Source: Paenibacillus fonticola DSM 21315 (GTDB taxonomy: Bacteria > Bacillota > Bacilli > Paenibacillales > Paenibacillaceae). Taken from it: DNA of 64,000 nucleotides. Position numbers and translations under genes: made by a program. The DNA is taken from the NCBI RefSeq assembly GCF_000381905.1, contig NZ_KB907255.1, forward strand, positions 86,638 to 150,637. Reading direction: 5' to 3'. Within the stretch, counting starts at the first letter, position 1, and each line of letters opens with the position of its first letter. Of this stretch, positions 35,632 through 44,115 are shown piece after piece. The notes below the pieces were generated by a model. That model was not told the DNA's origin. It did no database searches and was given only the letters and a program-made list of their open reading frames with translations.

Positions 35632-35923
35632 AACTTTCTTATTTCCCCTTTCTGCGAATTCTGCGAAGAAATTACGTAATTTTTGCGCAGTTATAGATAC
35701 TGTCCCTATTTTGGCCGCTAAAGAAACATTCGGTACAATTATAATAATATTAACTAGTTTTCCAAACAATTCAAGTTAAGGAGGAATGGCAACATATGAT
35801 AGTATCAATACATTGCGCTATAATACGTAATATAATATAATGTAATATATTATCCCTAATGGATATTTTAGGTATTTTGTCGTCGTTGTCTCTCTTAATA
35901 AACGCAGAGGAGTGATTCAGTAT
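35632..35923. other. AT-rich gene-free stretch
   Basis: No clear gene. On the plus strand AAGGAGG (35778-35784) precedes two 14-codon frames, but spacing is poor for both. Repeated ATATAATATAATG words around 35820-35850 could supply -10 elements for the ORF at 35924. Confidence 0.3.
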
Positions 35924-36235
35924 ATGGTGATTTATAAAGGTGAATTAATGAATGATACAATCTCTTTATTTCATCAAATATTTCCAGTTATGCTGTGTCA
36001 ACATTTTTCAAACATCATCGAATCTGCTCCGACGGCCCGCTTTTATGCCCATATCGTTGAAGATCAACCGAATTTGATCGTATACCTCGTAGAATATAAC
36101 CAGCAAGAAAAGTATACTTTATGTCATCTTTTTTTAACGGATCACTTAGGACAAGATTATGATTATCAAGGGATGTCCATCGAACATGTGAACTTTTTTG
36201 AGCAAATTGCCAAACAACACTTCCCTCAAGCCTAA
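35924..36235 (+). CDS. Hypothetical protein
   Basis: 103 residues from the ATG at 35924, which follows GAGGAG by 11 nt; a GTG four codons earlier is too close to the ribosome site, and a later ATG at 35948 is possible. No signal peptide or membrane helix. The sequence (ARFYAHIVEDQPNLIVYLVE, YTLCHLFLTDHLG) suggests a small alpha/beta protein, but I do not recognise a family. It belongs to the AT-rich patch 34.4-36.3 kb. Confidence 0.5.
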   Translation: MVIYKGELMNDTISLFHQIFPVMLCQHFSNIIESAPTARFYAHIVEDQPNLIVYLVEYNQQEKYTLCHLFLTDHLGQDYDYQGMSIEHVNFFEQIAKQHFPQA

Positions 36236-36303
36236 TTCCTGCCTATTTTATTCTACTCAAACAACTGACTACTTGAAGCACAAATTGATATTTAATGTAA
36301 ATA

Positions 36304-36327
36304 AGCGCTGACAGTACAGTCAGCGCT
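36304..36327 (-). terminator. Terminator of the HAD phosphatase gene
   Basis: A perfect 9-bp stem (AGCGCTGAC / GTCAGCGCT) with a 6-nt loop, followed on the minus strand by TATTTACATT. It lies 27 nt after the stop codon. Confidence 0.7.
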
Positions 36328-36353
36328 CCAACAAATCATATTTTCGCTTGCGT

Positions 36354-37178
36354 TTACAGAATCGGTGCCGCTTGATTAAGCATATGAGTCTCAACTATTT
36401 TAGCCACGCCATCTTCCATATTCGTATCGGTTACGAGATCCGCAATCGCCTTAATATCGTCCGGGGCATTTCCCATAGCTACACCAAGTCCGGCAAATTG
36501 AATCATCGCCAAATCATTGTAGCTGTCGCCTATCGCGATAACTTCCTCTCGCTTGATCCCCAGCTGCTGGATAAGATGATGCAAGCTTGTTCCTTTATCG
36601 ACCCCGGCTTCCGTAAATTCCAGGAAAAACGGCTTCGACCGGACGACGTTCAACTCCCCTGCGAGCTGCGGCTGCAGCTTGTCCTCCAAAGCGATCAATT
36701 TCTCGGGATCGTCTACCATGAGCACCTTCACCACTGGCTCCTGAATTGCTTCGACAAAATTCTTAGCCTCCACAATCGGCATTCCTGTAATTTCACCTTC
36801 GATATCGGTATACTTATTGTGCGCTGGCGTTACGATTTCATCGCCGACATAAGTATGAATCCATACGCCCTCTTGCTTGCTGATTTCAAATAATTCATGC
36901 ACCGTCGCTGGCGACAATGTGCTGCTAAACAAAACCTCTTGAGTAGCACAGTTCGTAATTTTAGCCCCGTTAAAAGATAGAATAAAGCTACCGTATTTCT
37001 CAAGCTCCAGTTCCTTCGCTATGTGCGTCATCGCAAATGTCGGGCGGCCCGAGGCAAGCACCACTTTATGGCCTGCCTGCTGCGCATCCATCAAAGCCTT
37101 CTTCGTACGCGGGGAAATCGTATGGTCATCCCGGAGCAGCGTATCGTCCAAATCCAATACTATCATTCTATAATTCAT
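36354..37178 (-). CDS. Cof-type HAD-superfamily phosphatase
   Basis: 274 residues if started at MNYRMIVLDLDDTLL; the longer open frame upstream lacks a ribosome site and homologous content. Motif I is DLDDT (nucleophile Asp9, acid/base Asp11), motif II lies in VVLASGRP, and motif IV in GDSYNDLAMI, with the C2 cap between. This is the Cof/YidA/YwpJ group of sugar-phosphate or cofactor phosphatases. The gene stands alone with its own terminator. The physiological substrate is not predictable. Confidence 0.9.
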   Translation of the reverse strand: MNYRMIVLDLDDTLLRDDHTISPRTKKALMDAQQAGHKVVLASGRPTFAMTHIAKELELEKYGSFILSFNGAKITNCATQEVLFSSTLSPATVHELFEISKQEGVWIHTYVGDEIVTPAHNKYTDIEGEITGMPIVEAKNFVEAIQEPVVKVLMVDDPEKLIALEDKLQPQLAGELNVVRSKPFFLEFTEAGVDKGTSLHHLIQQLGIKREEVIAIGDSYNDLAMIQFAGLGVAMGNAPDDIKAIADLVTDTNMEDGVAKIVETHMLNQAAPIL

Positions 37179-37386
37179 CTCTCTACGTCCCTTCCACTCA
37201 TCTGTTCTATAGCCATGCAGCCGGCTACTCAGTCTTTGTCTACTACATAGCATACCATTTAAGGATGATTTATTGGACGTTTTCTTGCATGTTCTTTGGT
37301 CTTGCAATAATTCATTTGTTACCGATAATATTCTGATCATCTATAAATAAAGTAAATGGATACCTAGTATATGATCAGCTTATAAT

Positions 37387-37431
37387 AAAACCTTCATAGC
37401 CTATAGTTGATATAGGCCATGAAGGTTTTTT
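37387..37431. terminator. Bidirectional terminator of the rhamnogalacturonan operon
   Basis: The stem AAAACCTTCAT / ATGAAGGTTTT, extended by GCCTATA / TATAGGC, is followed by TTTT on the minus strand. It is the first strong terminator after the last gene of the operon (37627). Confidence 0.75.
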
Positions 37432-37626
37432 CTGCCGCAGCGGAGATTAGGTCGATGTCTGCCTATCATTTTCCAACATTTCTCGATCATTCTCCTCCCG
37501 TCTGTCACGGCCGTTTCAGTATCGCCCACGCGTCATGGTTGACCGATCACCGAACAGTGAAACACTGCGTGCTGAGAGCTGCGCGTGATACGTATCATCG
37601 GCAATTTGATGGAGCGATTATTACAG
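37432..37626. other. Gene-free stretch
   Basis: Between the terminator and the transducer-fold gene nothing with coding character or clear regulatory structure was seen. The same holds for 37179-37386, upstream of the HAD gene. Confidence 0.4.
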
Positions 37627-38004
37627 CTAGCCTTCTACCGGATATGCCATAACGCTCATCAAGGCCAGCTCCGGCTGCGTCGTATCGAGCCTGCTGTATT
37701 GAATGATGACGGGGACATCGCTTTCTACGGTCAACGCATAAGGCACGCCAGCTGGTATACGCTCTCCTCCGCTCTCCAGCGAAGAGGTGCGGATATGCTT
37801 CGTGCGCCGTCCTTCGACGATGGCCGCAATCCCCTCCAGCGGCTCCCTGTCTTCATAATAGATAGTTATGTCGAGCTTCGCCGGCGCCTCGCCGCAGTTC
37901 AGCACGCAAATGCTTTCGTGGCTGACCAGCTCTCCCCGGCTGTCCGGCGGAATATACCCGTCAGGAATAACCCAGAAACGGTGTCCCTTCGCTTGAACTC
38001 CCAT
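37627..38004 (-). CDS. ASRT-fold (sensory rhodopsin transducer family) protein
   Basis: 125 residues from the ATG 8 nt after AAGGAG. The sequence (HRFWVIPDGYIPPDSRGELVS, ESICVLNCGE, DITIYYEDREP, PVIIQYSRLDTTQPELALMS) matches the family named after the Anabaena sensory rhodopsin transducer, a small beta-sandwich tetramer. No rhodopsin is present. Members in Firmicutes and other bacteria lie near sugar-degradation genes and are thought to bind carbohydrate or DNA; this copy ends a rhamnogalacturonan operon, which supports a carbohydrate role. A 266-nt gap with repeats separates it from the hydrolase, so cotranscription is likely but not certain. Confidence 0.8.
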   Translation of the reverse strand: MGVQAKGHRFWVIPDGYIPPDSRGELVSHESICVLNCGEAPAKLDITIYYEDREPLEGIAAIVEGRRTKHIRTSSLESGGERIPAGVPYALTVESDVPVIIQYSRLDTTQPELALMSVMAYPVEG

Positions 38005-38084
38005 ATGCAACTCTCCTTTTTTAATTGATCAAATGCGGTGCTCTTCCGGCGATAAATAACTTTCTTCCGCGCAAAGTGTCAGCT

Positions 38085-38270
38085 TCAAAAGTTCGATTGT
38101 TCCTATGTTCAGTTCCAGTATTTGATTCTATTGTTCAGTCCTAGTGTTCGATCCTATTGTTTAGGTCCTAATTTCAGGTCCTACTGTTCAGCCCTATTGT
38201 TCAGTCACTTGTTCAGTTTCTAACTATTCAGGTCCAATCTATCAGTTCAAAATCGTTCAGCCCGAGCCAT
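38085..38270 (+). repeat. Degenerate TATTGTTCAGTCCTA repeats
   Basis: Words such as GTTCAGTCCTA, GTTCAGTTCCAG and TATTGTTCAG recur about every 16-20 bp for 185 nt. Gene-free gap between the hydrolase and the transducer-fold gene. Confidence 0.75.
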
Positions 38271-39347
38271 TCAGCTGTGCGGATTCTCTTTGGAGCGCAG
38301 CAGCTGAGCCAGAAAAGCCAAGGCAAGCCCTTGTCCCCAGCCTTGAATGCGCTTATACGGTACGCCTTTGTAACCGTCCGCGTCATTCATGACCGCCGTA
38401 CCAGCCGAAACGTCCGTAACAGTACCGTCGTCCTTGATCCGGGACAGAATGCCGTCGATCGATTTTTGCGTATACTTATTGTATAACCTGCCCCGCATTA
38501 GCAGCGCTGTAGCGATGCCTGCCGAACCGGACGTTTCCAGATACGAGGAATCGTCATTCAGCACCGTATGCCATAGCCCTTCCGGCGATTGCAGCCTGAC
38601 GAGCGTGCTTAGCTGATCCCGCAAAGAGCCGTCGATAATCATGTAGGACGGGTGCTGAACCTCGACGTACTGCAGCGCCTTGGACATCGTCAGCGCCGCC
38701 CAGCTGTTGCCGCGTGCCCAGTATATGCCGGACATATGGTTCTGATTCAAATGATCCCAGCCGTGATAATAGAGATTCGTATCCGAATCCTGCAAAAACT
38801 CCTCATGGCCGTGATACTGCTTCAAACCATCCTCGAAATATTCCTTGTTCCCAAGCAGATGGCCGATGCGCAGCAAGTAATAGCCAGCCATAAACATCGT
38901 GTCCACCCATGCCTGCTGGGGGAATACGTCATTCACCGAATTCACCGTATGCTGAAAAATACCATCCGCGAACCGTTCCGCTTTATTTTTCAAAAACTCC
39001 GCCATTTCGACAGCCGTATTCAAATATTTTTCGTCCTGGTATACCTGATACAGCGTCAGCAGGCAGTGGCCGATCGATACCCCGTTCACGGACAGCTTCG
39101 GCAGACCGTCCTCCATATGCTCGTCAACCCATGCTTTCAGTTTGGTCAAATACTCCTCATTTCCCGTCGCCTCGTACGCTTCGCATACGCCGTAATAAGC
39201 AACGCCCCCCGGCCAATCCCAGTTAAAATCCATATTAAACGTACGTTCGACGACCCGGTCGATCGTCTGCTTCACCTTTTCCTCGTCATAAACCAATGCT
39301 GGCATATCTGTCTCTCCTCCCCATAATGGCTCAGTTTCAGTTGTCAT
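38271..39347 (-). CDS. Unsaturated rhamnogalacturonyl hydrolase, GH105 (YesR/YteR-like)
   Basis: 358 residues, no signal peptide, so it acts inside the cell on imported oligosaccharides. Family GH105 alpha6/alpha6-barrel features: WDWPGGVAYYGVCEA, the catalytic Asp149 in QQAWVDTMFMAGYYL, WARGNSWAALTM and ETSGSAGIATALL. The enzyme removes the unsaturated galacturonyl residue left by a rhamnogalacturonan lyase. It lies 16 nt after the acetylesterase gene, as expected for a YesT-YesR-like set. The ATG follows GGGAGG. Confidence 0.92.
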   Translation of the reverse strand: MTTETEPLWGGETDMPALVYDEEKVKQTIDRVVERTFNMDFNWDWPGGVAYYGVCEAYEATGNEEYLTKLKAWVDEHMEDGLPKLSVNGVSIGHCLLTLYQVYQDEKYLNTAVEMAEFLKNKAERFADGIFQHTVNSVNDVFPQQAWVDTMFMAGYYLLRIGHLLGNKEYFEDGLKQYHGHEEFLQDSDTNLYYHGWDHLNQNHMSGIYWARGNSWAALTMSKALQYVEVQHPSYMIIDGSLRDQLSTLVRLQSPEGLWHTVLNDDSSYLETSGSAGIATALLMRGRLYNKYTQKSIDGILSRIKDDGTVTDVSAGTAVMNDADGYKGVPYKRIQGWGQGLALAFLAQLLRSKENPHS

Positions 39348-39363
39348 TTGTTCCTCCCAAACG

Positions 39364-40797
39364 CTACCTCAGATACATTAACAAAGGCTGTAATTGCAAA
39401 TCGCGGATTCCGTCCGCTATTAACCGGGCAACCGCTTCTCCCCCCTGCTCCTGGAAATGCGTGTTATCCTGCACTCCCGCAGGGAAGTTCATGTATTCGC
39501 CCGGATACACCCACATGAACAAATCCTTGCTGCCCTCCGGCCCGGCCGCCTCGAACAGCTCCTTGCTTCTGGCGGCAAGGTCGATAAGCGGCGTGTCCGT
39601 CTCGCTCGCCAGCTCTGGCATCGCCTGAATATAATCCCCGTGCGTATCGGAGAGCGTCCCGTCAGGGTTGAAATACCGGCGATGCACCGGGGTCACCAGT
39701 ACCGGATGGACCCGCTTCTCCCGAGCGGCTTCGATATAATGCAGCAAATGCTGCTTGTAGGTTGTAAAAGCATCTGTACCACGTGGATCAGGCTTCTCAT
39801 CGTTGTGCCCAAACTGGATCATCAGGAAATCTCCAGGCTTGGCCAACTGCAGGATCGCCTTCAGGCGCCCTTCTTCGATGAAGCTTCTTGAACTGCACCC
39901 GGACTGCGCATGATTATCGACGCATACATCGTGCTTGAACAGAGCGGGCAGCAGTTGGCCCCACCCGGCATAAGGATAGCCATCCTCCGGCTGGTCGGTC
40001 ACCGTGGAGTCACCCGCCAGGAACAAGGTCATGGTACCAGGGGCCGGATGAATTTCCAGCATATTCAGCCTCGGCGCCTGTCCTGAAACATTAAGCCGAA
40101 AACGGCCGCCGCGCACGGGGATGGTGAACCTCTCTTCGAGGAACTGGCCCGGCGCTAAACGAATCGGGGGCAGTACCATCTTATTTCCACCGGCCTTCAG
40201 CGTTGTATGCGTTTCTGCTAAACTGTCTCCTACCAATATTTGAACCTGATATGTCCCGTCCGGAACCCGTACCGCAAATGTAGCTCCCATAGGAATACAG
40301 AAGCTATGATGCAATCGTGTCCTTGTGTCCACCTTGGCGGACAGGGCTGATGTGGACTTGACGACAGATTTGGACTTGACAGCAGGGTTGGGAACAAGGC
40401 TTCGATCAGGCTCAGAGTCGCAATTAGGATCAGAATTGTCATCAGATTTATAGCTACGATCAGAGTAAGAACTATAATCGGAACCAGGGTTACAATGAGG
40501 TTCAGAATTACAATCACTGACAGCAGCTTCCCGTCCTTGTCCCGCAGGTGTCCGCGCCCGGCCATACACCCGGCTGACATCCTCGAATCCATATCCTGCT
40601 TCATCGCTGTATAAGCAATCTGCAGCTACACCAATGTAACCGCTTGCGGCTTGCCCCGGACCAAAGTCAAATTTCCACGAAGTACTGTCTGGAGACGTAC
40701 ATTCCAAGCTGCGCTGCCCGGCCTTTGGTTCGGCATTTGCACTCTCCATTCCCTGGCCCCCTCCACCGCTCTTAGGCTTAAATATATTTTCCTTCAT
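39364..40797 (-). CDS. Rhamnogalacturonan acetylesterase (SGNH/CE12, YesT-like) with low-complexity insert
   Basis: 477 residues, considerably longer than YesT-type enzymes of about 230. The C-terminal two thirds is an SGNH esterase: block I LAGDSTVTDQ (nucleophile Ser264), block III GHNDEKPD and block V DNTHFQEQG (Asp/His pair). The N-terminal domain (KFDFGPGQAASGYIGV, YGFEDVSRVYG, then CIPMGATFAVRVPDGTY) is a beta-sandwich often fused to these enzymes. It is interrupted at about residues 92-157 by a Ser/Asp/Asn/Pro-rich stretch of low complexity. No signal peptide, so deacetylation takes place in the cytoplasm. It follows the permease by 3 nt. Confidence 0.88.
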   Translation of the reverse strand: MKENIFKPKSGGGGQGMESANAEPKAGQRSLECTSPDSTSWKFDFGPGQAASGYIGVAADCLYSDEAGYGFEDVSRVYGRARTPAGQGREAAVSDCNSEPHCNPGSDYSSYSDRSYKSDDNSDPNCDSEPDRSLVPNPAVKSKSVVKSTSALSAKVDTRTRLHHSFCIPMGATFAVRVPDGTYQVQILVGDSLAETHTTLKAGGNKMVLPPIRLAPGQFLEERFTIPVRGGRFRLNVSGQAPRLNMLEIHPAPGTMTLFLAGDSTVTDQPEDGYPYAGWGQLLPALFKHDVCVDNHAQSGCSSRSFIEEGRLKAILQLAKPGDFLMIQFGHNDEKPDPRGTDAFTTYKQHLLHYIEAAREKRVHPVLVTPVHRRYFNPDGTLSDTHGDYIQAMPELASETDTPLIDLAARSKELFEAAGPEGSKDLFMWVYPGEYMNFPAGVQDNTHFQEQGGEAVARLIADGIRDLQLQPLLMYLR

Positions 40798-40800
40798 CTA

Positions 40801-41640
40801 CTATCCTTTCAACCCGCTGCTGCTAATTCCTTCCACGATTTGTTTCTGGAATATAAAAAATACAACAACGACCGGAATAAGGCTGACGATCGACATGGCG
40901 AACATCGCCCCCCAGTTCGAGCCGGATTCACTATCCAGAAACATTTTGAGCCCCATCGATACGGTATATTTCTGGGGGGAGTTTAAGTACAGTACCGGAC
41001 CGATCAGATCTTCCCACCGCCAATAGAAGGAAAATATGGCTGCGGTCGCCAGCGCCGGTTTTATGAGCGGCAAAATAATGCGATAAAAAAGCCGGAACTT
41101 GTCGCATCCGTCGATCGTCGCCGCCTCATCCAGCTCCATCGGAATCGAGCGGATAAATTGAATCATCAGGAAAATAAAAAACGGTGCCCCGAAGTAGTTC
41201 GGTATGACGATCGGCTTAATGCTGTTTAACCATCCGAGCTTGGAAAAAATAATGTACTGCGGAACGAGCACCACGTCATGCGGCAGCATCAGCGTCACCA
41301 TCATTAGAGCGAACCAAAGATTGCGACCTCTAAAATCAAGCCGGCCGAAGCCGAAAGCGACGAGCGCCGAAGTAATTACGACGCCAATCGTGGCGAGTAT
41401 GACGATAACGAGGGAATTGACGATAAATTGAGCAAAAGGCTGCCCGCCGACGCCTGACCAGCCGGCCGCGTAGTTTCCAAAATCCCAAGACTGCGGGATC
41501 AGCTGCGAGGCCGTGGCAAATATCGTGCGGCTTTCCTTGAAGGAGCTCATAAACAACCAGATGATCGGGTACAGCATAAGTATGGCAATAGCGCCAACGA
41601 GAAGATGGTAAGCCGGCCATTTCCATTTGCTTGATACCAT
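40801..41640 (-). CDS. Rhamnogalacturonan oligosaccharide ABC permease (YesQ-like)
   Basis: 279 residues, six predicted helices, EAA loop [20 protein letters not shown]. MalG-type permease. Its ribosome site (AAAGGAGG) lies within the last codons of the preceding permease, whose stop is 2 nt before this ATG. With YesO- and YesP-like partners it imports oligosaccharides produced outside the cell by pectinolytic lyases. No ATPase gene is present nearby; a shared MsmX-type subunit is assumed. Confidence 0.92.
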   Translation of the reverse strand: MVSSKWKWPAYHLLVGAIAILMLYPIIWLFMSSFKESRTIFATASQLIPQSWDFGNYAAGWSGVGGQPFAQFIVNSLVIVILATIGVVITSALVAFGFGRLDFRGRNLWFALMMVTLMLPHDVVLVPQYIIFSKLGWLNSIKPIVIPNYFGAPFFIFLMIQFIRSIPMELDEAATIDGCDKFRLFYRIILPLIKPALATAAIFSFYWRWEDLIGPVLYLNSPQKYTVSMGLKMFLDSESGSNWGAMFAMSIVSLIPVVVVFFIFQKQIVEGISSSGLKG

Positions 41641-41642
41641 AA

Positions 41643-42575
41643 TCAGCGGCCTCCTTTCGACTCATAGAACACCCAAAATTTCGATGTTTTGAACAGGATC
41701 GCTGTCATAATGCCGATCATGATGAGCATGACCCAAGCCATCGCCGCCGCGTACCCCATGTTGTTGAACATGAAGGCCTGCCGGAATAAATACAGGGAAT
41801 AGAGTAGGGTGCCGTCCATCGGGGTTCCTTCCCCTTTGGAAATAATATACGCCGGCACAAAGGTCATGAACGCGCTGATCGTCTGCATGATCAGGTTGAA
41901 CAAAATGATCGGGCTAAGCAGCGGCAGCGTAATTTTCATAAATTTGCGGGGAGCGGTTGCTCCATCGATGCTGGCTGCTTCATACATGTCTGGCGAAATA
42001 TTTTTCAATCCGGCTAAAAAGATAAGCATCGACGATCCGAACTGCCACACCGACAGTGCGATTAACGTTCCAAGCGCGGCATTGGGGTCGCCGTACCAGG
42101 CTACGGGAGGAATGCCAAGGAAGATGAGCAGGCTGTTCACGATCCCTTGTTCATTAAAAATGTTGCGCCACATAATCGAAACGGCTACGCTTCCGCCGAT
42201 AATCGACGGCAAATAATAAATGGTGCGGTAAACGCCAACCGCCCTTGACTTCGTATTCAGCAGCATAGCGACGAACAAGGCAAACATCAGCCGCAGCGGC
42301 ACACCTGCAAATACGTATATAAAAGTAACTCTGACCGAGTTCCAATATTTTTGATCCTGGGTAAACATTTTTTTAAAATTGAAGGTCCCAATCCATTGAG
42401 GATCATTAAACAAATTATAATTCGTAAACGATAAATATAACGAAATCACGACTGGAATAAGCGTAAAGGCCAAAAACCCGATCACAAACGGACTGATAAA
42501 AGCATACCCGGTCAAATCAGCTTTCAATGACTTGTTCCGCAAGGCATCTGCACCTCCTGGCAGTTTCTTGAGCAT
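41643..42575 (-). CDS. Rhamnogalacturonan oligosaccharide ABC permease (YesP-like)
   Basis: 310 residues with six predicted helices and the EAA loop [20 protein letters not shown]. MalF-type permease that forms the channel with the next gene. It starts 84 nt after the binding-protein gene; that gap carries a 12-bp hairpin. The assignment to rhamnogalacturonan oligosaccharides comes from the neighbouring acetylesterase and GH105 genes. Confidence 0.92.
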   Translation of the reverse strand: MLKKLPGGADALRNKSLKADLTGYAFISPFVIGFLAFTLIPVVISLYLSFTNYNLFNDPQWIGTFNFKKMFTQDQKYWNSVRVTFIYVFAGVPLRLMFALFVAMLLNTKSRAVGVYRTIYYLPSIIGGSVAVSIMWRNIFNEQGIVNSLLIFLGIPPVAWYGDPNAALGTLIALSVWQFGSSMLIFLAGLKNISPDMYEAASIDGATAPRKFMKITLPLLSPIILFNLIMQTISAFMTFVPAYIISKGEGTPMDGTLLYSLYLFRQAFMFNNMGYAAAMAWVMLIMIGIMTAILFKTSKFWVFYESKGGR

Positions 42576-42592
42576 TCATGCATGAGAATAAC

Positions 42593-42631
42593 AGCGGTAA
42601 ATAAACATTCATCGGAACGTTATTTACCGCT
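42593..42631 (-). other. Intercistronic hairpin after the binding-protein gene
   Basis: A perfect 12-bp stem (AGCGGTAAATAA / TTATTTACCGCT) with a 15-nt loop lies between binding protein and permeases without a T run. The same arrangement occurs in the other ABC operon (20305-20333), consistent with mRNA protection and differential expression. Confidence 0.6.
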
Positions 42632-42659
42632 ATTATTTAGTGGTCAAAGGCTGCCCAGC

Positions 42660-44003
42660 CTACTTGTTGTTGGCCAGAATGCCGTTGGCCTCCTGCCGGA
42701 ACCTTTCAGCCGCCTTCTCCGGAGTGATCTGACCGTAATTGATCTGCTCCACCAGGTCAGCAAGTGAGGCGATCACCTGCGGGGAACCGACCGGCGGCGC
42801 CGGGCTCATCGGCGAGCTTTTCTCTTCCATCGCTGCGACGAAGTCAAATACCTGCTTCTCCGGCTCCGACAATTCCGAGACAATCGCCTCTTTGATGGAC
42901 GCCGAGATCGGCACGCCGCGCTCTCCTTTGATCATTTTGTTCGCTTCCACATCGTTAATCCAGAAGTCGATGAACTTGGCTGCCTCTTCCTTGTTCTTGG
43001 AGTGGGAAGTGATGGACCAGAACATGCTCGGCTGCATATACAGCCCCTTCTCCATATTCGGCCCTGTCATTGGCGCCAGTTCCATCGGCCGGTTGACCGC
43101 AGCCTGCAGTCCGACGTACTGATTCGACCATTGCCATACGCCGATGCCCATTCCTTTTACAATTTCCGATTCTTCTAAAATCCCTTTGGTCTGCGTCAGC
43201 TTCTCTTGAGACGGCACAGCCCCCTCTTTAATCAGCCTGGCCAGCCGTCCAAAAAATTCCGCAAACAAAGCATCATCCTCATATCCCAGCGCCGTTCCTT
43301 CTGGGTTATAAAGTGAAAGTCCATGGGTGCGCAGGAAATAGTGGAAGAAAATATCCGGTGCCATGGAGCCATCCATCACATAACCTGCATCCCGGGCTTT
43401 CATTGCAATTTCCTCATATTGATTCCAGGTCCAATTTTCCGGAATGCTGTCCACACCCGACTTCTTCAGCAGTTCGGGATCATATTGAAAACCAAGCACG
43501 TTGACGCCAGTTGGCACGCCATATTGCACATCGTTAATTTGTCCTGTTGAAATGACATTTTCGTTGACGTCATCCACTTTGATTTGATTGCCCATGTAAG
43601 ACGTCAAGTCTTCGAGTTGGCCATTTTTGGCATATTGCACAATATAAGAAATGTCCATCTGCACAATATCCGGCAGCTGGTTCGCCGCCGCCTGCGGCGC
43701 AAGCTTCTTCCAATAATCATCAAAAGCTGCATATTCGACATCGATCTTTACGTGCGGGTTTTGTTCCTGGTACTTATCAATAATTTGCTGGGTATACTCG
43801 TGGCGCTTATCGCCTCCCCACCAGGCGATTCTCAGGGTAGTCTTGTCTTTCTTGTCTGTACTCTGCTCAGCAGCCTTTCCATTGCCCTCTCCGCCACTGC
43901 TTCCTCCGGCGTTACCTCCGGTGCTGCCTCCTCCACCGCAGGCAGGCAAAATGAACAACAAGGCCACCAGCAACCATAAAGCCGTTTTCTTCCTCACAAC
44001 CAT
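42660..44003 (-). CDS. Rhamnogalacturonan oligosaccharide-binding lipoprotein (YesO-like)
   Basis: 447 residues. A signal peptide ends in the lipobox FILPACGGGG (Cys at about 22), followed by a Gly/Ser linker. The mature part is a family 1 solute-binding protein (LRIAWWGGDKRHEYTQQII, PDIVQMDISYIVQYAKNGQL). It delivers oligosaccharides to the two permeases. It lies 113 nt after the response regulator gene, and that gap contains a CcpA cre site, so it probably has its own catabolite-controlled promoter. The ATG follows AAAGGGGAGA. Confidence 0.92.
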   Translation of the reverse strand: MVVRKKTALWLLVALLFILPACGGGGSTGGNAGGSSGGEGNGKAAEQSTDKKDKTTLRIAWWGGDKRHEYTQQIIDKYQEQNPHVKIDVEYAAFDDYWKKLAPQAAANQLPDIVQMDISYIVQYAKNGQLEDLTSYMGNQIKVDDVNENVISTGQINDVQYGVPTGVNVLGFQYDPELLKKSGVDSIPENWTWNQYEEIAMKARDAGYVMDGSMAPDIFFHYFLRTHGLSLYNPEGTALGYEDDALFAEFFGRLARLIKEGAVPSQEKLTQTKGILEESEIVKGMGIGVWQWSNQYVGLQAAVNRPMELAPMTGPNMEKGLYMQPSMFWSITSHSKNKEEAAKFIDFWINDVEANKMIKGERGVPISASIKEAIVSELSEPEKQVFDFVAAMEEKSSPMSPAPPVGSPQVIASLADLVEQINYGQITPEKAAERFRQEANGILANNK

Positions 44004-44028
44004 TCTCCCCTTTCGTCGATCGCTAGCT

Positions 44029-44042
44029 TGATAACGCTTACA
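44029..44042 (-). promoter_or_regulatory. CcpA cre site upstream of the ABC/degradation genes
   Basis: On the minus strand TGTAAGCGTTATCA fits the catabolite-responsive consensus TGWAANCGNTNWCA at every defined position. It lies 26 nt before the start of the binding-protein gene, where CcpA would repress the transport and degradation genes in the presence of preferred sugars. Confidence 0.8.
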
Positions 44043-44115
44043 AATTGATCAATATCATTGTCGCCCCTAAGGGGGGTGCAAGGAAACTCACTGAACCGAC
44101 TTAAAGGTATAAAAA

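Noticed and set aside
35545-35769. Full 74-codon version of the small membrane ORF
   Set aside because: The region before the distal start carries CCTCC on that strand, that is, a ribosome site for the opposite strand. Only the last 28 codons were kept as a weak candidate.
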